From Saccharicrinis fermentans DSM 9555 = JCM 21142 (lineage in GTDB: Bacteria > Bacteroidota > Bacteroidia > Bacteroidales > Marinilabiliaceae), in assembly GCF_000517085.1 (NCBI RefSeq), contig NZ_KI912107.1, positions 4,151,980-4,215,979 of the forward strand: a stretch of 64,000 nt of DNA. The letters are read 5' to 3'. The position numbers and the translations under genes are program-made. The notes under the pieces were generated by a model. It did not search any database and had not been told where the DNA came from. It saw only the letters and a program-made list of their open reading frames with translations. Shown piece after piece: positions 26,701-35,186 of this stretch (position 1 is the first letter of the stretch; the number at the start of each line of letters is the position of its first letter).

Positions 26701-27948
26701 TTAATTTTTATTGCAAAACTGCTTTTCAAAGATGGGCGAATAACCCTTATCTTGTAATATAAAATAATCCACATAACCGCTCCCATGAAACTTTAATGTT
26801 ACCCCCATCAGCTCACCAATAGAAGTATTATACGCTTCATGGAAAATGGTAGTGGAGTTGATCTTAATATCAACTTGCTTATTATTATTGATAATTTCAA
26901 TTTCGTTCCAGTTCTTGATATCCAACGAAAAGTTACTTAAGTCGGCATAAATCCCTTGTATTGTTTTCTCACTTAAAGTAACATTTCCGTATTGACTACA
27001 TCCCTCGTTAGCCAGTTTAATTTTAATGGATCCATTTCTTCCAACAACATGGATGTAAGCAGAATAACAACGAACAGCCGGCCAATAGCTTATATTTTTT
27101 AGTCGTGTTTTTAACTGAAAAGCATCTCCATTTTTTCCTGTTTGCCTAAAGTTATCCAAACGTAACACAATGATTCGAGTCGTATCCATACCAATATTTG
27201 CTAAAATCTTTCGTGTAGGATGAAATTCTTCAGCATTTGTTGCATATTCCAATGGTATGGGAAAATACCTTTCATTGTGGTTTTGCTGATAATAGTGGGC
27301 CAATGTTTGCCAGTCATCAGTTCCGATAAAAAGCTTAAGAGTATCAGATAATACCTGTTTCCTGGTACATATGGTTATATTAAAAATCCCGGGATATTTA
27401 TAATAATGAGAAATCAATTTCTTTTCCGCCACAAGATGCTTTAATGGATATCCATCGCCAAAGGAAATAAAAAGAGAGTCTTCTGTATCTGGAATTTCAT
27501 AATGAAAGATAGCCGTTGCCGGATTAGCCCCATCCACTTTTTGCAATTCCAACTTTACAGGTATCAATTTCTCAGAAGAAGAGGCAAATATTCCGTAAAA
27601 CCATAAAATCCCTACGATCAAAACAAATACCGCAAGCAATAAGAAATAGGTATTTTTTAAGAAAAGAAAAATCGTCTTTTCATCATCAGCATGAACATCG
27701 GCATACTTTCCCATCGCTTCTAACGTAGATTCCTGGGGATAATAGGTGTCAGGCGTCTTGTTCTTTCCAAATATTCTTTTTAAAGTGCTGGCACTGATTA
27801 AAATATTACTGGCTAACTTAATTTCAAAACTTAAATCTTTAAAATCAACATTTCTCCAGTGGCTAGGTTTACCCTTCCCAAACTTGTTAATAACTCCATT
27901 TTTTATGTAGTTAAGACGTCTCTTATATTGTCTAGTCACCAAAACCAT
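26701..27948 (-). CDS. HTH-like, membrane-anchored protein with PKD- and lectin-like outer region
   Basis: A 415-residue protein if started at the ATG at 27948; the frame continues upstream to 28035 through a repeated leader module described separately. Residues 1-75 resemble a cytoplasmic HTH-like domain common in Bacteroidota (NYIKNGVINKFGKG, SASTLKRIFG, YPQESTLEAMGKYA). A membrane segment follows (about 97-120). The extracytoplasmic part has a PKD-like strand pattern (SFGDGYPL...SHYYKYPGIFNITI) and then a jelly-roll/LamG-like region to the end. The layout suggests a transmembrane sensor or anti-sigma-like protein, but no known partner sits beside it. It diverges from the FAD oxidoreductase gene. 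Confidence 0.6.
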   Translation of the reverse strand: MVLVTRQYKRRLNYIKNGVINKFGKGKPSHWRNVDFKDLSFEIKLASNILISASTLKRIFGKNKTPDTYYPQESTLEAMGKYADVHADDEKTIFLFLKNTYFLLLAVFVLIVGILWFYGIFASSSEKLIPVKLELQKVDGANPATAIFHYEIPDTEDSLFISFGDGYPLKHLVAEKKLISHYYKYPGIFNITICTRKQVLSDTLKLFIGTDDWQTLAHYYQQNHNERYFPIPLEYATNAEEFHPTRKILANIGMDTTRIIVLRLDNFRQTGKNGDAFQLKTRLKNISYWPAVRCYSAYIHVVGRNGSIKIKLANEGCSQYGNVTLSEKTIQGIYADLSNFSLDIKNWNEIEIINNNKQVDIKINSTTIFHEAYNTSIGELMGVTLKFHGSGYVDYFILQDKGYSPIFEKQFCNKN

Positions 27949-28035
27949 AATTTTTAAGCTTCTTTCAATCAGAACACTAAGTTGTCCATTGTTCTGTTTC
28001 ACTCTGAACAAGCGAAGATGGCAATTTTTGCGCAC
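27949..28035 (-). repeat. Leader-peptide-like repeat, copy A
   Basis: On the minus strand, ATG at 28035 opens 29 codons reading RLFRVKQNNGQ and IERSLKI and running in frame into the ATG at 27948 of the next gene. The first ~35 bases of its core (aacaatggacaa and sequence 5' of it) are nearly identical to copy B at 53512-53601, whereas the downstream protein is unrelated. It is listed as a repeat because the same module precedes other genes in the window. Confidence 0.7.
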
Positions 28036-28118
28036 ATTTTAATAAGTTTGGAAAGATATTAACAGCAGAAAAGAGTATTCAACAACAGCACCAAGGTTCA
28101 GAAAAAATACAATATTCA

Positions 28119-28190
28119 ATATGAAACGAGCCATAAGAACAGATTCGCACATAGGGCAATGATTAATGTCGGCGAGTTCCATATGGCCTA
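28119..28190 (+). repeat. Degenerate tandem copy of the leader module (D')
   Basis: About 70 bases starting with GAAACGAG and ending with GAGTTCCATATGgcc, repeated about 90 bases further on (28213-28280). The frame after the shared GGCGAGTTCCATATG soon stops, and no gene follows apart from an ATGTGA at 28209, so this copy is probably decayed. Confidence 0.6.
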
Positions 28191-28210
28191 TGAAAGATAA
28201 ATTTAGACAT

Positions 28211-28304
28211 GTGAAACGAGTCATGAGAGTGATCTCTCACACAGGTGAATGATTATCACGGTGAGTTCCATATGACCATTAAGAAACAAATTATAAACAT
28301 ATGA
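28211..28304 (+). repeat. Leader-peptide-like repeat, copy D, coupled to the FAD oxidoreductase
   Basis: The last part (28248-28304) reads NDYHGEFHMTIKKQIINI and then TGA. This stop overlaps the ATG of the next gene (ATGA at 28301-28304), a classic translational-coupling arrangement. Residue pattern and spacing match copies A and C (G-[QE]-[LF]-x-x-x-I-[EK]-[RK]). Confidence 0.55.
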
Positions 28305-30070
28305 AAACACTATCATTTATTCTTATTATTTGTATCCAATCACTATACATGACAGGTATAGCACAAGATGTATTCATTGAAGCCGAAAGTTTTAATGATA
28401 AGGGAGGATGGGTTATTGACCCCCAATTTGTAGAACAAATGGGCTCACCCTATCTAATGGCTCATGGCATGGGTGTTCCAGTTGCAAATGCCATTACCCA
28501 TGTAAATTTTAAGGAAAAAGGGAAATATCATGTCTGGGCCAGAACCAAGAATTGGGCTCCGGGAAATTGGGAGGCCCCTGGACAATTTAAAATGACAGTT
28601 AATGGCATAACATTAAAAAGAACACTAGGCATTACCGCTGGATGGACATGGGAATATGCAGGTAAAGTCACCATAAAATCAACCAACGTTGAAATTCAAT
28701 TATCAGACCTTACTGGATTTAATGGCAGATGCGATGCTATTTATTTCAGTCAATCTAAAAAGATGCCACTGGAGGCAGAGACAAATCTGACTTCGTGGAG
28801 AAAAACGAAATTAGGAGAAAGTACTATTCCAGAACAACAAAAGAATTACGATTTAGTCATAACAGGAGGTGGGCTTGCCGGGTGTGCTGCTGCAATTTCG
28901 GCTGCAGAACAAGGACTAAAGGTGGCTTTAATTCATGATAGACCCGTTTTAGGAGGTAATGCCAGTGAAGAAGTTCGTGTGCATAGCTTAGGCATTTACG
29001 GCAAATATGAACGAATATTAAAAATGATTGACACCAAACACTATCCAAACGGATCGTTTAAAGCAAAATACGACCAAGAGAAACGAGATAAAAACATGAA
29101 GCGTTTTAAAAACATAGACCTCTTTTTAAATTGGAGGGCCTACGATGCTCGGTCAGAAAACGACCATATTACACATGTGGATGCCAGGCATACTGCCACC
29201 GGAGAACGTATACGTTTTAAAGCACCCCACTTTCTCGATTCTACGGGAGATGGATGGATTGGTTTTTGGGCAGGAGCAGATTTTTCATACGGCAGGGAAA
29301 GTTCAAAAACCTACGGAGAAGAATGGGAAAAAGAAGGTGAATTATGGAGCCCCGAAGAAGGTGATAATTTAGTAATGGGAGCATCCGTTCTCTGGCAAAA
29401 CGAAAAGACAAACGAAGAACATTTATTTCCTTCATTACCATGGGCGGCCGATATCGCTAAAGATCATCATGCCATTGCCGGAGAATGGTATTGGGAATTT
29501 TCAAGAAATGACCTTCATCAAATTCATGATGCTGAAGAAATTAGAGATCATATGTTACGAGCTATTTATGGATCCTTTGCCAATGCAAAAAAAATGGAAA
29601 AAAATAAGAACTATAAATTACAATGGGTTTCTTATTTAGTAGGAAAGAGAGAATCCAGACGGTTAATGGGCGATTATATATATACCTTTAATGATGTGAA
29701 AAACCATACAAAATTTGAAGATGCGGTCGTAGAAGAAAAAAGAGCAGTGGACGTTCATTACCAAAGAATTTTAAAAGACAGCAAAAATCCTGATTTTTTG
29801 TCAGAAGCCCTTTTTTACAAAACCGAAAAGTATTATATCCCCTATAGATGTCTGTATTCAAGAAATATAAAAAACCTATTTCTGGCCGGCCGAAATTTTA
29901 GTTGTTCCCACATTGGCTTAGGAGGGCCGAGAGTTATGCTTACAACCGGGCAAATGGGTGCTGCCGTGGGACTTGCTGCCTCGATATGTAAAAAACACCA
30001 TGCAACTCCCAGAGAGGTATATACAAAATATCTCCAGGAGTACCTTGAGCTAATTGAAAAACAGCAATAG
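28301..30070 (+). CDS. Secreted FAD-dependent oxidoreductase with N-terminal lectin-like domain
   Basis: A 589-residue exported flavoprotein. After a signal peptide (TGIAQ, residue 22) comes a carbohydrate-binding-like beta domain (about 23-165: EAESFNDKGGWVIDPQF, then a W-rich core). The FAD-binding Rossmann region is LVITGGGLAGCAAAISAAEQ (near residue 187), followed by GGNASEEVR and a C-terminal FLAGRNFSCSHIGLGGPRVM typical of the FAD_oxidored family. Related proteins occur in polysaccharide loci of Bacteroidota and Planctomycetota, often mislabelled xanthan lyase; the substrate is unknown. Its stop overlaps the start of the next gene. Confidence 0.8.
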   Translation: MKTLSFILIICIQSLYMTGIAQDVFIEAESFNDKGGWVIDPQFVEQMGSPYLMAHGMGVPVANAITHVNFKEKGKYHVWARTKNWAPGNWEAPGQFKMTVNGITLKRTLGITAGWTWEYAGKVTIKSTNVEIQLSDLTGFNGRCDAIYFSQSKKMPLEAETNLTSWRKTKLGESTIPEQQKNYDLVITGGGLAGCAAAISAAEQGLKVALIHDRPVLGGNASEEVRVHSLGIYGKYERILKMIDTKHYPNGSFKAKYDQEKRDKNMKRFKNIDLFLNWRAYDARSENDHITHVDARHTATGERIRFKAPHFLDSTGDGWIGFWAGADFSYGRESSKTYGEEWEKEGELWSPEEGDNLVMGASVLWQNEKTNEEHLFPSLPWAADIAKDHHAIAGEWYWEFSRNDLHQIHDAEEIRDHMLRAIYGSFANAKKMEKNKNYKLQWVSYLVGKRESRRLMGDYIYTFNDVKNHTKFEDAVVEEKRAVDVHYQRILKDSKNPDFLSEALFYKTEKYYIPYRCLYSRNIKNLFLAGRNFSCSHIGLGGPRVMLTTGQMGAAVGLAASICKKHHATPREVYTKYLQEYLELIEKQQ

Positions 30071-31167
30071 TGCATAAATACATAGCCATATTATTTACTA
30101 TCAGCGCTATCAGCGGGTTTCAAAATCAAAAAGATCCTGCTTATAACCCGCTGTTTTTTACCATGGACCGCGCGTTTGAAAATATTCGTAAAGATGAGTT
30201 AGCTTTTGTATTTACAGTCAAAACCATAGATACAACAGAGACAAAATACAAGGTGCGTTTACTATCCAATAAAGAAGGGGAACCCCTACTGTATTTTGCG
30301 GACATAAAAACTTCAGTGTGCGCAGATGGAATGTGCAAACTTACTCATATCAAAGTATACTGGAATTTACTCGGTAATTACGTAGGCTATGACATAGATC
30401 CCAAGTTGCCACTAACAAAGTGGCAACACAACCATTTCAATACGGAAGACTATGCAAAACTTCATCAATTACTATTGGATGATAATTCTATTCTCAAAAG
30501 ACGAAAAATGTCTGATTTATTAGATGAAACAACAGCTCCATCTTCTGCTACAGACTCTAATGAAATTGATGCCATTTCCGGAGCCACAAAAAAAGAAATA
30601 GAAAAATCAATCGTTAAAGGAGCCTTGTATTCATGCTATACAATATGGCACATCATTCACGGAGAAGTCAAAGAAAAAATAAAAAAACACCTGGAATACA
30701 TAAATTCAGATCAACTTATGTCATATTTTTTATATGCGCCCTATGCCGATTACCAGATGTATGCTTTAAAACGATTAGATCAAGTGGAATTTAGTGAACA
30801 CTCCAAGCAAATTATAAACATATTTAAAACAACCAATGGCTTAACCCAAGCTTACATTCTAAAAAAAATACCCAGGGATGCTTTATCCGAACAAGAAACA
30901 ACAGCTCATTTTTACAATGAATTTCTCCAAGTGGATATCAATACGAGGACTCTATTAATCGACCAATTAAAATCAGCAAACTCAGATGCTGTAGAAATAC
31001 TATCGAAATACCTAGATCATATGACCAGGAATCAACTGAAACTCTATTTTCGATATTTAGATTCTCACCCTGAACTAATCACTAAAACTTGCATGTCTAA
31101 CTTAAAAAAAGCAAATAAGAATACTGAATTTACCTATCGCTTTTTAATAGAGGACTTTTTCAAGTAA
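30070..31167 (+). CDS. Exported protein with FMN-attachment-like motif, partner of the FAD oxidoreductase
   Basis: A 365-residue protein starting at GTG 30070, whose first base is the last base of the preceding TAG stop. It begins with a short signal-like segment. At about residue 176 it carries DAISGATKKEIEKSIVKGA, which resembles the D-x-x-[ST]-G-A-T motif whose Thr is covalently linked to FMN by ApbE in FMN-binding domains. CADGMCK (near residue 80) could form a disulfide or bind a cofactor. The C-terminal third is helical and HEAT-like. Overlap with the FAD oxidoreductase suggests that the two proteins form an electron-transfer pair outside the cytoplasm. That role is inferred. Confidence 0.6.
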   Translation: MHKYIAILFTISAISGFQNQKDPAYNPLFFTMDRAFENIRKDELAFVFTVKTIDTTETKYKVRLLSNKEGEPLLYFADIKTSVCADGMCKLTHIKVYWNLLGNYVGYDIDPKLPLTKWQHNHFNTEDYAKLHQLLLDDNSILKRRKMSDLLDETTAPSSATDSNEIDAISGATKKEIEKSIVKGALYSCYTIWHIIHGEVKEKIKKHLEYINSDQLMSYFLYAPYADYQMYALKRLDQVEFSEHSKQIINIFKTTNGLTQAYILKKIPRDALSEQETTAHFYNEFLQVDINTRTLLIDQLKSANSDAVEILSKYLDHMTRNQLKLYFRYLDSHPELITKTCMSNLKKANKNTEFTYRFLIEDFFK

Positions 31168-31673
31168 AACCTAAAGCAGCAGAACCATTCACTTATCGTC
31201 ATAAACTTCGTAAAGACGGGGTATCAAAATATTCCGATAAGATTTCGATGTTCAAGGTTGGTGGTGCTGAACGTTATCATTTAGCGAAAAGAATTATTTC
31301 TAAAATCATTAGGCAGATGAATAGTAGAAGTTGCGTAATACTCTTCCATATAGTCCTCACACAAGTAGGTACAATGAACAAAGCTTGGAATCAGATACAA
31401 ATAACCTTTACGCAGCTTTATTTTGTGTTCCCCCATAAATATATAGCCTTCCCCATCTGTTATAAGGTATAGCCTGGTAAAAGAACTAATAATATTTTTG
31501 TAATCCCACTCCTTATTAAGTCAACAATGTGTAACATGAGATAAATTAAATAAGATATTTTTTTAGCAATTCAGAATTATTCATACGGCACTATATTCCT
31601 ATGTTGTGCAACATATAGTATTAATACCGAATCAATATTACTTCCATCATTAGTCGTATATATACTATTTACG
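31168..31673. other. Non-coding or decayed stretch before the GH3 remnant
   Basis: About 500 bases with no supported gene. A 74-codon frame (31248-31472) has no recognisable features. The stretch looks like the degraded flank of the glycosidase relic that follows. Confidence 0.5.
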
Positions 31674-32203
31674 TTGGGCTTTGTACCATATTATATTCCA
31701 CAGACCAACAACCTGGTTGCACTAAGAGCTAATTATCACGGAGATGCTTCGAATCCCGTTACCGTACTTGAGGGCATTAAAAAGAAGCTTGGTCCGGAAA
31801 CCGAGATAACCTACGCACAAGCTTGTCCTATCGCGGTTAGAGAAAACAGAGCTATTGAACCACGTTTCTTGTACCACATCGACCATAAGGGGAAAAAGCA
31901 TCCCGGTTTACTGGGACGTTTCTATAACAACAAAGATTTAACAGGTGATGCAAAATATACCCGTGTCGACCCTATAATAGAATTTCTTTGGTGGCAACAA
32001 TCACCCAATAGCGTATTGATTAAGAAAGATTTACTTCCAAAGGAACATTAGATTTAAAAGGTGGTCACGCATATGATATCAAAGTTGAATATTATAATGT
32101 TTTAAGAAATGCGGCCATAACGGTTCGTTGGGAGGTTCCTAAGAGCAATGAGGTATTGAATGTGGAAATTGCAAAAACAATATCCGATGTTAAAAAATCC
32201 TAA
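31674..32203 (+). pseudogene. Remnant of a GH3 beta-glycosidase with inserted PA14 domain
   Basis: The first frame (31674-32051) reads NPVTVLEGIKKKLGPETEIT, then YAQACPIA and PGLLGRFYNNKDLTG with YTRVD, a pattern of GH3 enzymes around the start of their PA14 insert. A stop at 32049 and a frame change lead to DLKGGHAYDIKVEYYNVLRN and VRWEVPKS up to TAA at 32203, the other end of a PA14 domain. Catalytic domains on both sides and the middle of PA14 are missing, so this is a deletion-scarred pseudogene. Confidence 0.7.
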
Positions 32204-32253
32204 TTTTGCTCACCACTCCACAACATTAACGTAAAGATATTCACATATAACAC

Positions 32254-33885
32254 TTATATTTCTGCAATAAAATTACTCAGGCTTGCTCCCCGAGGCAGTC
32301 CCATTTTTTTTCTTAATCGATGTCGGGTAATGTGGACACTTTCTACGGTAACCTGGAGTAATTGGGACATATCTTTACTAGAAAATCTTAACTTAATAAG
32401 CGCACAGTACTTTCGTTCTGTCGGGGTTAATTTGGGGAATCTTTCTCCCAACTTGGTATAAAAATCGGCATTAACTGCAATGAAACGCAAGTAAAACTCA
32501 TCCCACATTTTCTGATTATTTCCGGAGATACTTCTTTTGATGTGATTGGTAACTTTGGGGTCGGGAATATGGGTTTGTATATATTGATACAGCTCATTAA
32601 CAACGCGATCTTTATCAATAAGCTGCAAGGTATAGGCCGTAAGCTCTTTGTTCTTCACATCTAGTATTTCTTTGGCCCTCGCCTTTTCGTGCAAACTCTT
32701 TAATGCGGTTTCTCTTTTCTCATGCAAATACTTCTTCTTCTGAAGGTTATATATCAATATAAAAACAATAACAGAGAGTATAAGTAACAACAAAGAAAGA
32801 AATATTTTAAGTTGCAGGTTGCTTTGACTTTTTTTGACCAAAAGTAACTCATTGGACTTGAGTTGTTGATTTTTAAGCTCGATGGCTTCGTTGTATTTGT
32901 TCCGCATTTGAAACAACTGATTACTGATACCTTTAACATTAAACAGGCTGTCGTTTATACTTTTTGATGCTCGTAAATACGTATAGGCTTTAGAATAATT
33001 ATGTTCCTCATGGTATAGCCTAGATAAACAATCTAAAATACCGGATCTTAGGTCAACATGTGTATTAATGCGTTCCATTGTTTGCAAACATTTTAAATAG
33101 TTATCAATGGCGGCATTATTCTGACGTTGCAGCTCTTTTAGCTCGGCCAGATATGCATAGGCAAAAACAAGATAATGATCATCCCCAGCGCTAAATTGAG
33201 CTATGGCTTCATTCATCAATGACTCAGCATTGGCATAATCACCTAAAATCATTTTTATATACCCCAGCTCAACCATGATAAAACCATTGTTTTGTTTGCC
33301 TTTATTGATTGATTGATCCACAATTTTACATGAGTCTAAATAGCTGATAGCCCTCTCAAAGTTAGAGGTTTTACGATAATGGAGAGCAATACTAAAGTAA
33401 CTGGACAAAAGCGCACCCGCATGAAGCTTTCCTTCTTGTATTAAATCCTTACTTAATTTCAAGGTGCTCAACTTATGTGCTAATGCTTCCTGGCTCTTTT
33501 CAAAAATACTGTACAACATACCTAGCCTATCGTGTATCAAATATAGCTGCAGCTTATTGTCAGTAGATTCTACCAAGGACATTGCTTCCCATAAGTAATC
33601 GAAGGACAGACTGTAACTTTCCTTGGCTTTTTCAAGATCAGACAATGCTACCAAAACTCTATTAACACTTGTCGTATCCAATTTCTGTATATAATGAGAC
33701 TTGCATTCCTTAAAAAGCATACGTGCCGAATCAGGATCAGATGCCACTAAAAGATTGGCCTTATTGTAAAGCTTGTTTATAACCCATAAGCTATCATCTT
33801 GTATAACTAAACTACGTTGTGCATAGGCATATTGCCCCAAAAAACACAACAACAAAAGTTCCAAATACCGCACTACCACTCTCAT
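32254..33885 (-). CDS. TPR-membrane-LuxR-type regulator
   Basis: A 543-residue protein with an N-terminal signal sequence (YAYAQ, near residue 22), then some seven TPR-like helical repeats (about 30-330), a membrane segment (IFLSLLLLILSVIVFILIY, about 370-390), a coiled coil (about 395-440) and a C-terminal LuxR/GerE-like HTH (FPKLTPTERKYCALIKLRFS...VHITRHRLRKKMGLP). This is a membrane-tethered one-component regulator type common in Bacteroidota; the TPR part faces the periplasm. It diverges from the three-gene secreted cluster at 34.1-37.5 kb, which it may control, but no operator is recognised. Confidence 0.8.
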   Translation of the reverse strand: MRVVVRYLELLLLCFLGQYAYAQRSLVIQDDSLWVINKLYNKANLLVASDPDSARMLFKECKSHYIQKLDTTSVNRVLVALSDLEKAKESYSLSFDYLWEAMSLVESTDNKLQLYLIHDRLGMLYSIFEKSQEALAHKLSTLKLSKDLIQEGKLHAGALLSSYFSIALHYRKTSNFERAISYLDSCKIVDQSINKGKQNNGFIMVELGYIKMILGDYANAESLMNEAIAQFSAGDDHYLVFAYAYLAELKELQRQNNAAIDNYLKCLQTMERINTHVDLRSGILDCLSRLYHEEHNYSKAYTYLRASKSINDSLFNVKGISNQLFQMRNKYNEAIELKNQQLKSNELLLVKKSQSNLQLKIFLSLLLLILSVIVFILIYNLQKKKYLHEKRETALKSLHEKARAKEILDVKNKELTAYTLQLIDKDRVVNELYQYIQTHIPDPKVTNHIKRSISGNNQKMWDEFYLRFIAVNADFYTKLGERFPKLTPTERKYCALIKLRFSSKDMSQLLQVTVESVHITRHRLRKKMGLPRGASLSNFIAEI

Positions 33886-34102
33886 AAATAGCTATTTACA
33901 AATCATTCAATCCATTATAAAAGAATCCTTCCTAAAGATATCATTATTTGTAGACTGTAAAGGTTAATACAGTTCAAAAATTCAAATTGTTAAGTTTTTG
34001 CTAAGGTGATATCCTTTTTAATAAAAGCAAATATGCTCAATTTTACCGAAGCAAGTTATAAGATCAAAGAATCATTTTATTGAATATCATAAATAGACGA
34101 CC

Positions 34103-35053
34103 ATGAATAGGAATCGCATTAATTTAGATAAGTCACAGACCTATATTTTTTCTTCACAAAGCATGATGATGATTTTTTTGTATATGTTTACAATGATGAT
34201 GTCATTTGTATTTTGTTCAGAAGCCTTACATGCTCAGTCAGCATGGGGGTATAATAACAACCGGGTGGCGGTAAGTTTTGATGGAAACAGTGAGCCTGAT
34301 GACCAATACAAATGGCCCACAGGCGATCCGGATGATTGGGGTGCATTGGTTGCCTCATGTGCCATTATGGCGAAACTTCAACTTCAAGATCAACTGGTAC
34401 ATTGCTCTTATAATAATTTCATAGACGCACCGGGAGGACCTGATGATGAAAACCAGTTAAAAATAAGTGCCGATGGCTGTATTGAGCGTTGGGGATTTAA
34501 CAGAAAGGTATTTTTTGATGTCACCACTCAACTAGAAGCAGCAAGATCACACCTTGCTGCCGAAATGGGTAAATCAACAGCAGAAGACCCCTTATATTTT
34601 ATCCATGCAGGACTTTCTGAATTTTTGTACCAGGTTGTAAAATTGGTTATAGACAATGGCAATATGGAGGCATTGAACCACGTATATCTTATATCCCATA
34701 GTAAATTTAATGAAAACGAAAAAAGACGTGCTTATCATCATACCTGGAGCGATGTACAAAAGCTATGTGGCCATCGCATCCATTATAAAAAGATTCAAGA
34801 CCAAAACGACAAGACAAATCCCCATCATCTCTGGCATTCCATGAATAATTTTTCTGTTTGGTATTGGATGAGGGATCACAAAGATCCGAATATAAGATGG
34901 ATGTATACCCGATTACAAGCGCATAGCGGTGGACATGCCGACATTTCAGATTGCGGTATGTTTTACTATTTACTCGTTGGAGATGACAACGGAAGTCCTG
35001 AAAAATTTAAAACTTTCATTGGTGACGGCATACCCAATAAAAATGCGTTTTAA
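34103..35053 (+). CDS. Secreted nucleoside-hydrolase-like protein, paralogue 1
   Basis: A 316-residue exported protein; the Met-rich hydrophobic segment MMMIFLYMFTMMMSFVFC and ALHAQ form the signal. A start at 34163 (Met21) would give a more usual signal length than 34103. The mature part opens with VSFDGNSEPDD...GDPDDWGALVA, recalling the metal-binding D-x-D-P-x-x-DD-x-x-A of nucleoside hydrolases. It also shares with the protein at 36630-37496 an HS-x-[FW]-NE motif (SHSKFNE) and a C-terminal D-x-SDC (DISDCGMFYY). The real substrate is unknown; related folds act on sugar derivatives as well as nucleosides. It heads a three-gene cluster. Confidence 0.65.
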   Translation: MNRNRINLDKSQTYIFSSQSMMMIFLYMFTMMMSFVFCSEALHAQSAWGYNNNRVAVSFDGNSEPDDQYKWPTGDPDDWGALVASCAIMAKLQLQDQLVHCSYNNFIDAPGGPDDENQLKISADGCIERWGFNRKVFFDVTTQLEAARSHLAAEMGKSTAEDPLYFIHAGLSEFLYQVVKLVIDNGNMEALNHVYLISHSKFNENEKRRAYHHTWSDVQKLCGHRIHYKKIQDQNDKTNPHHLWHSMNNFSVWYWMRDHKDPNIRWMYTRLQAHSGGHADISDCGMFYYLLVGDDNGSPEKFKTFIGDGIPNKNAF

Positions 35054-35186
35054 AAAAAATAACCATAAGAAACTGCCATAACCAGCATAAATAATGAGAC
35101 ACAGTTGAATGATTAAAACTTACACAGTTTCGTGAAGTTTCAATCATTTTTAATCATATTAAATTTAGCTTTTAAAATATTTGATT

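Noticed and set aside
28119-28280. Two repeats about 90 bases apart that could suggest a CRISPR or tandem array
   Set aside because: There are only two imperfect units, no uniform repeat length and no cas genes; they belong to the leader-repeat family.
31248-31472. 74-codon frame after the flavin-motif gene
   Set aside because: No signal peptide, domain or codon-use support; it lies in degraded sequence before the GH3 remnant.
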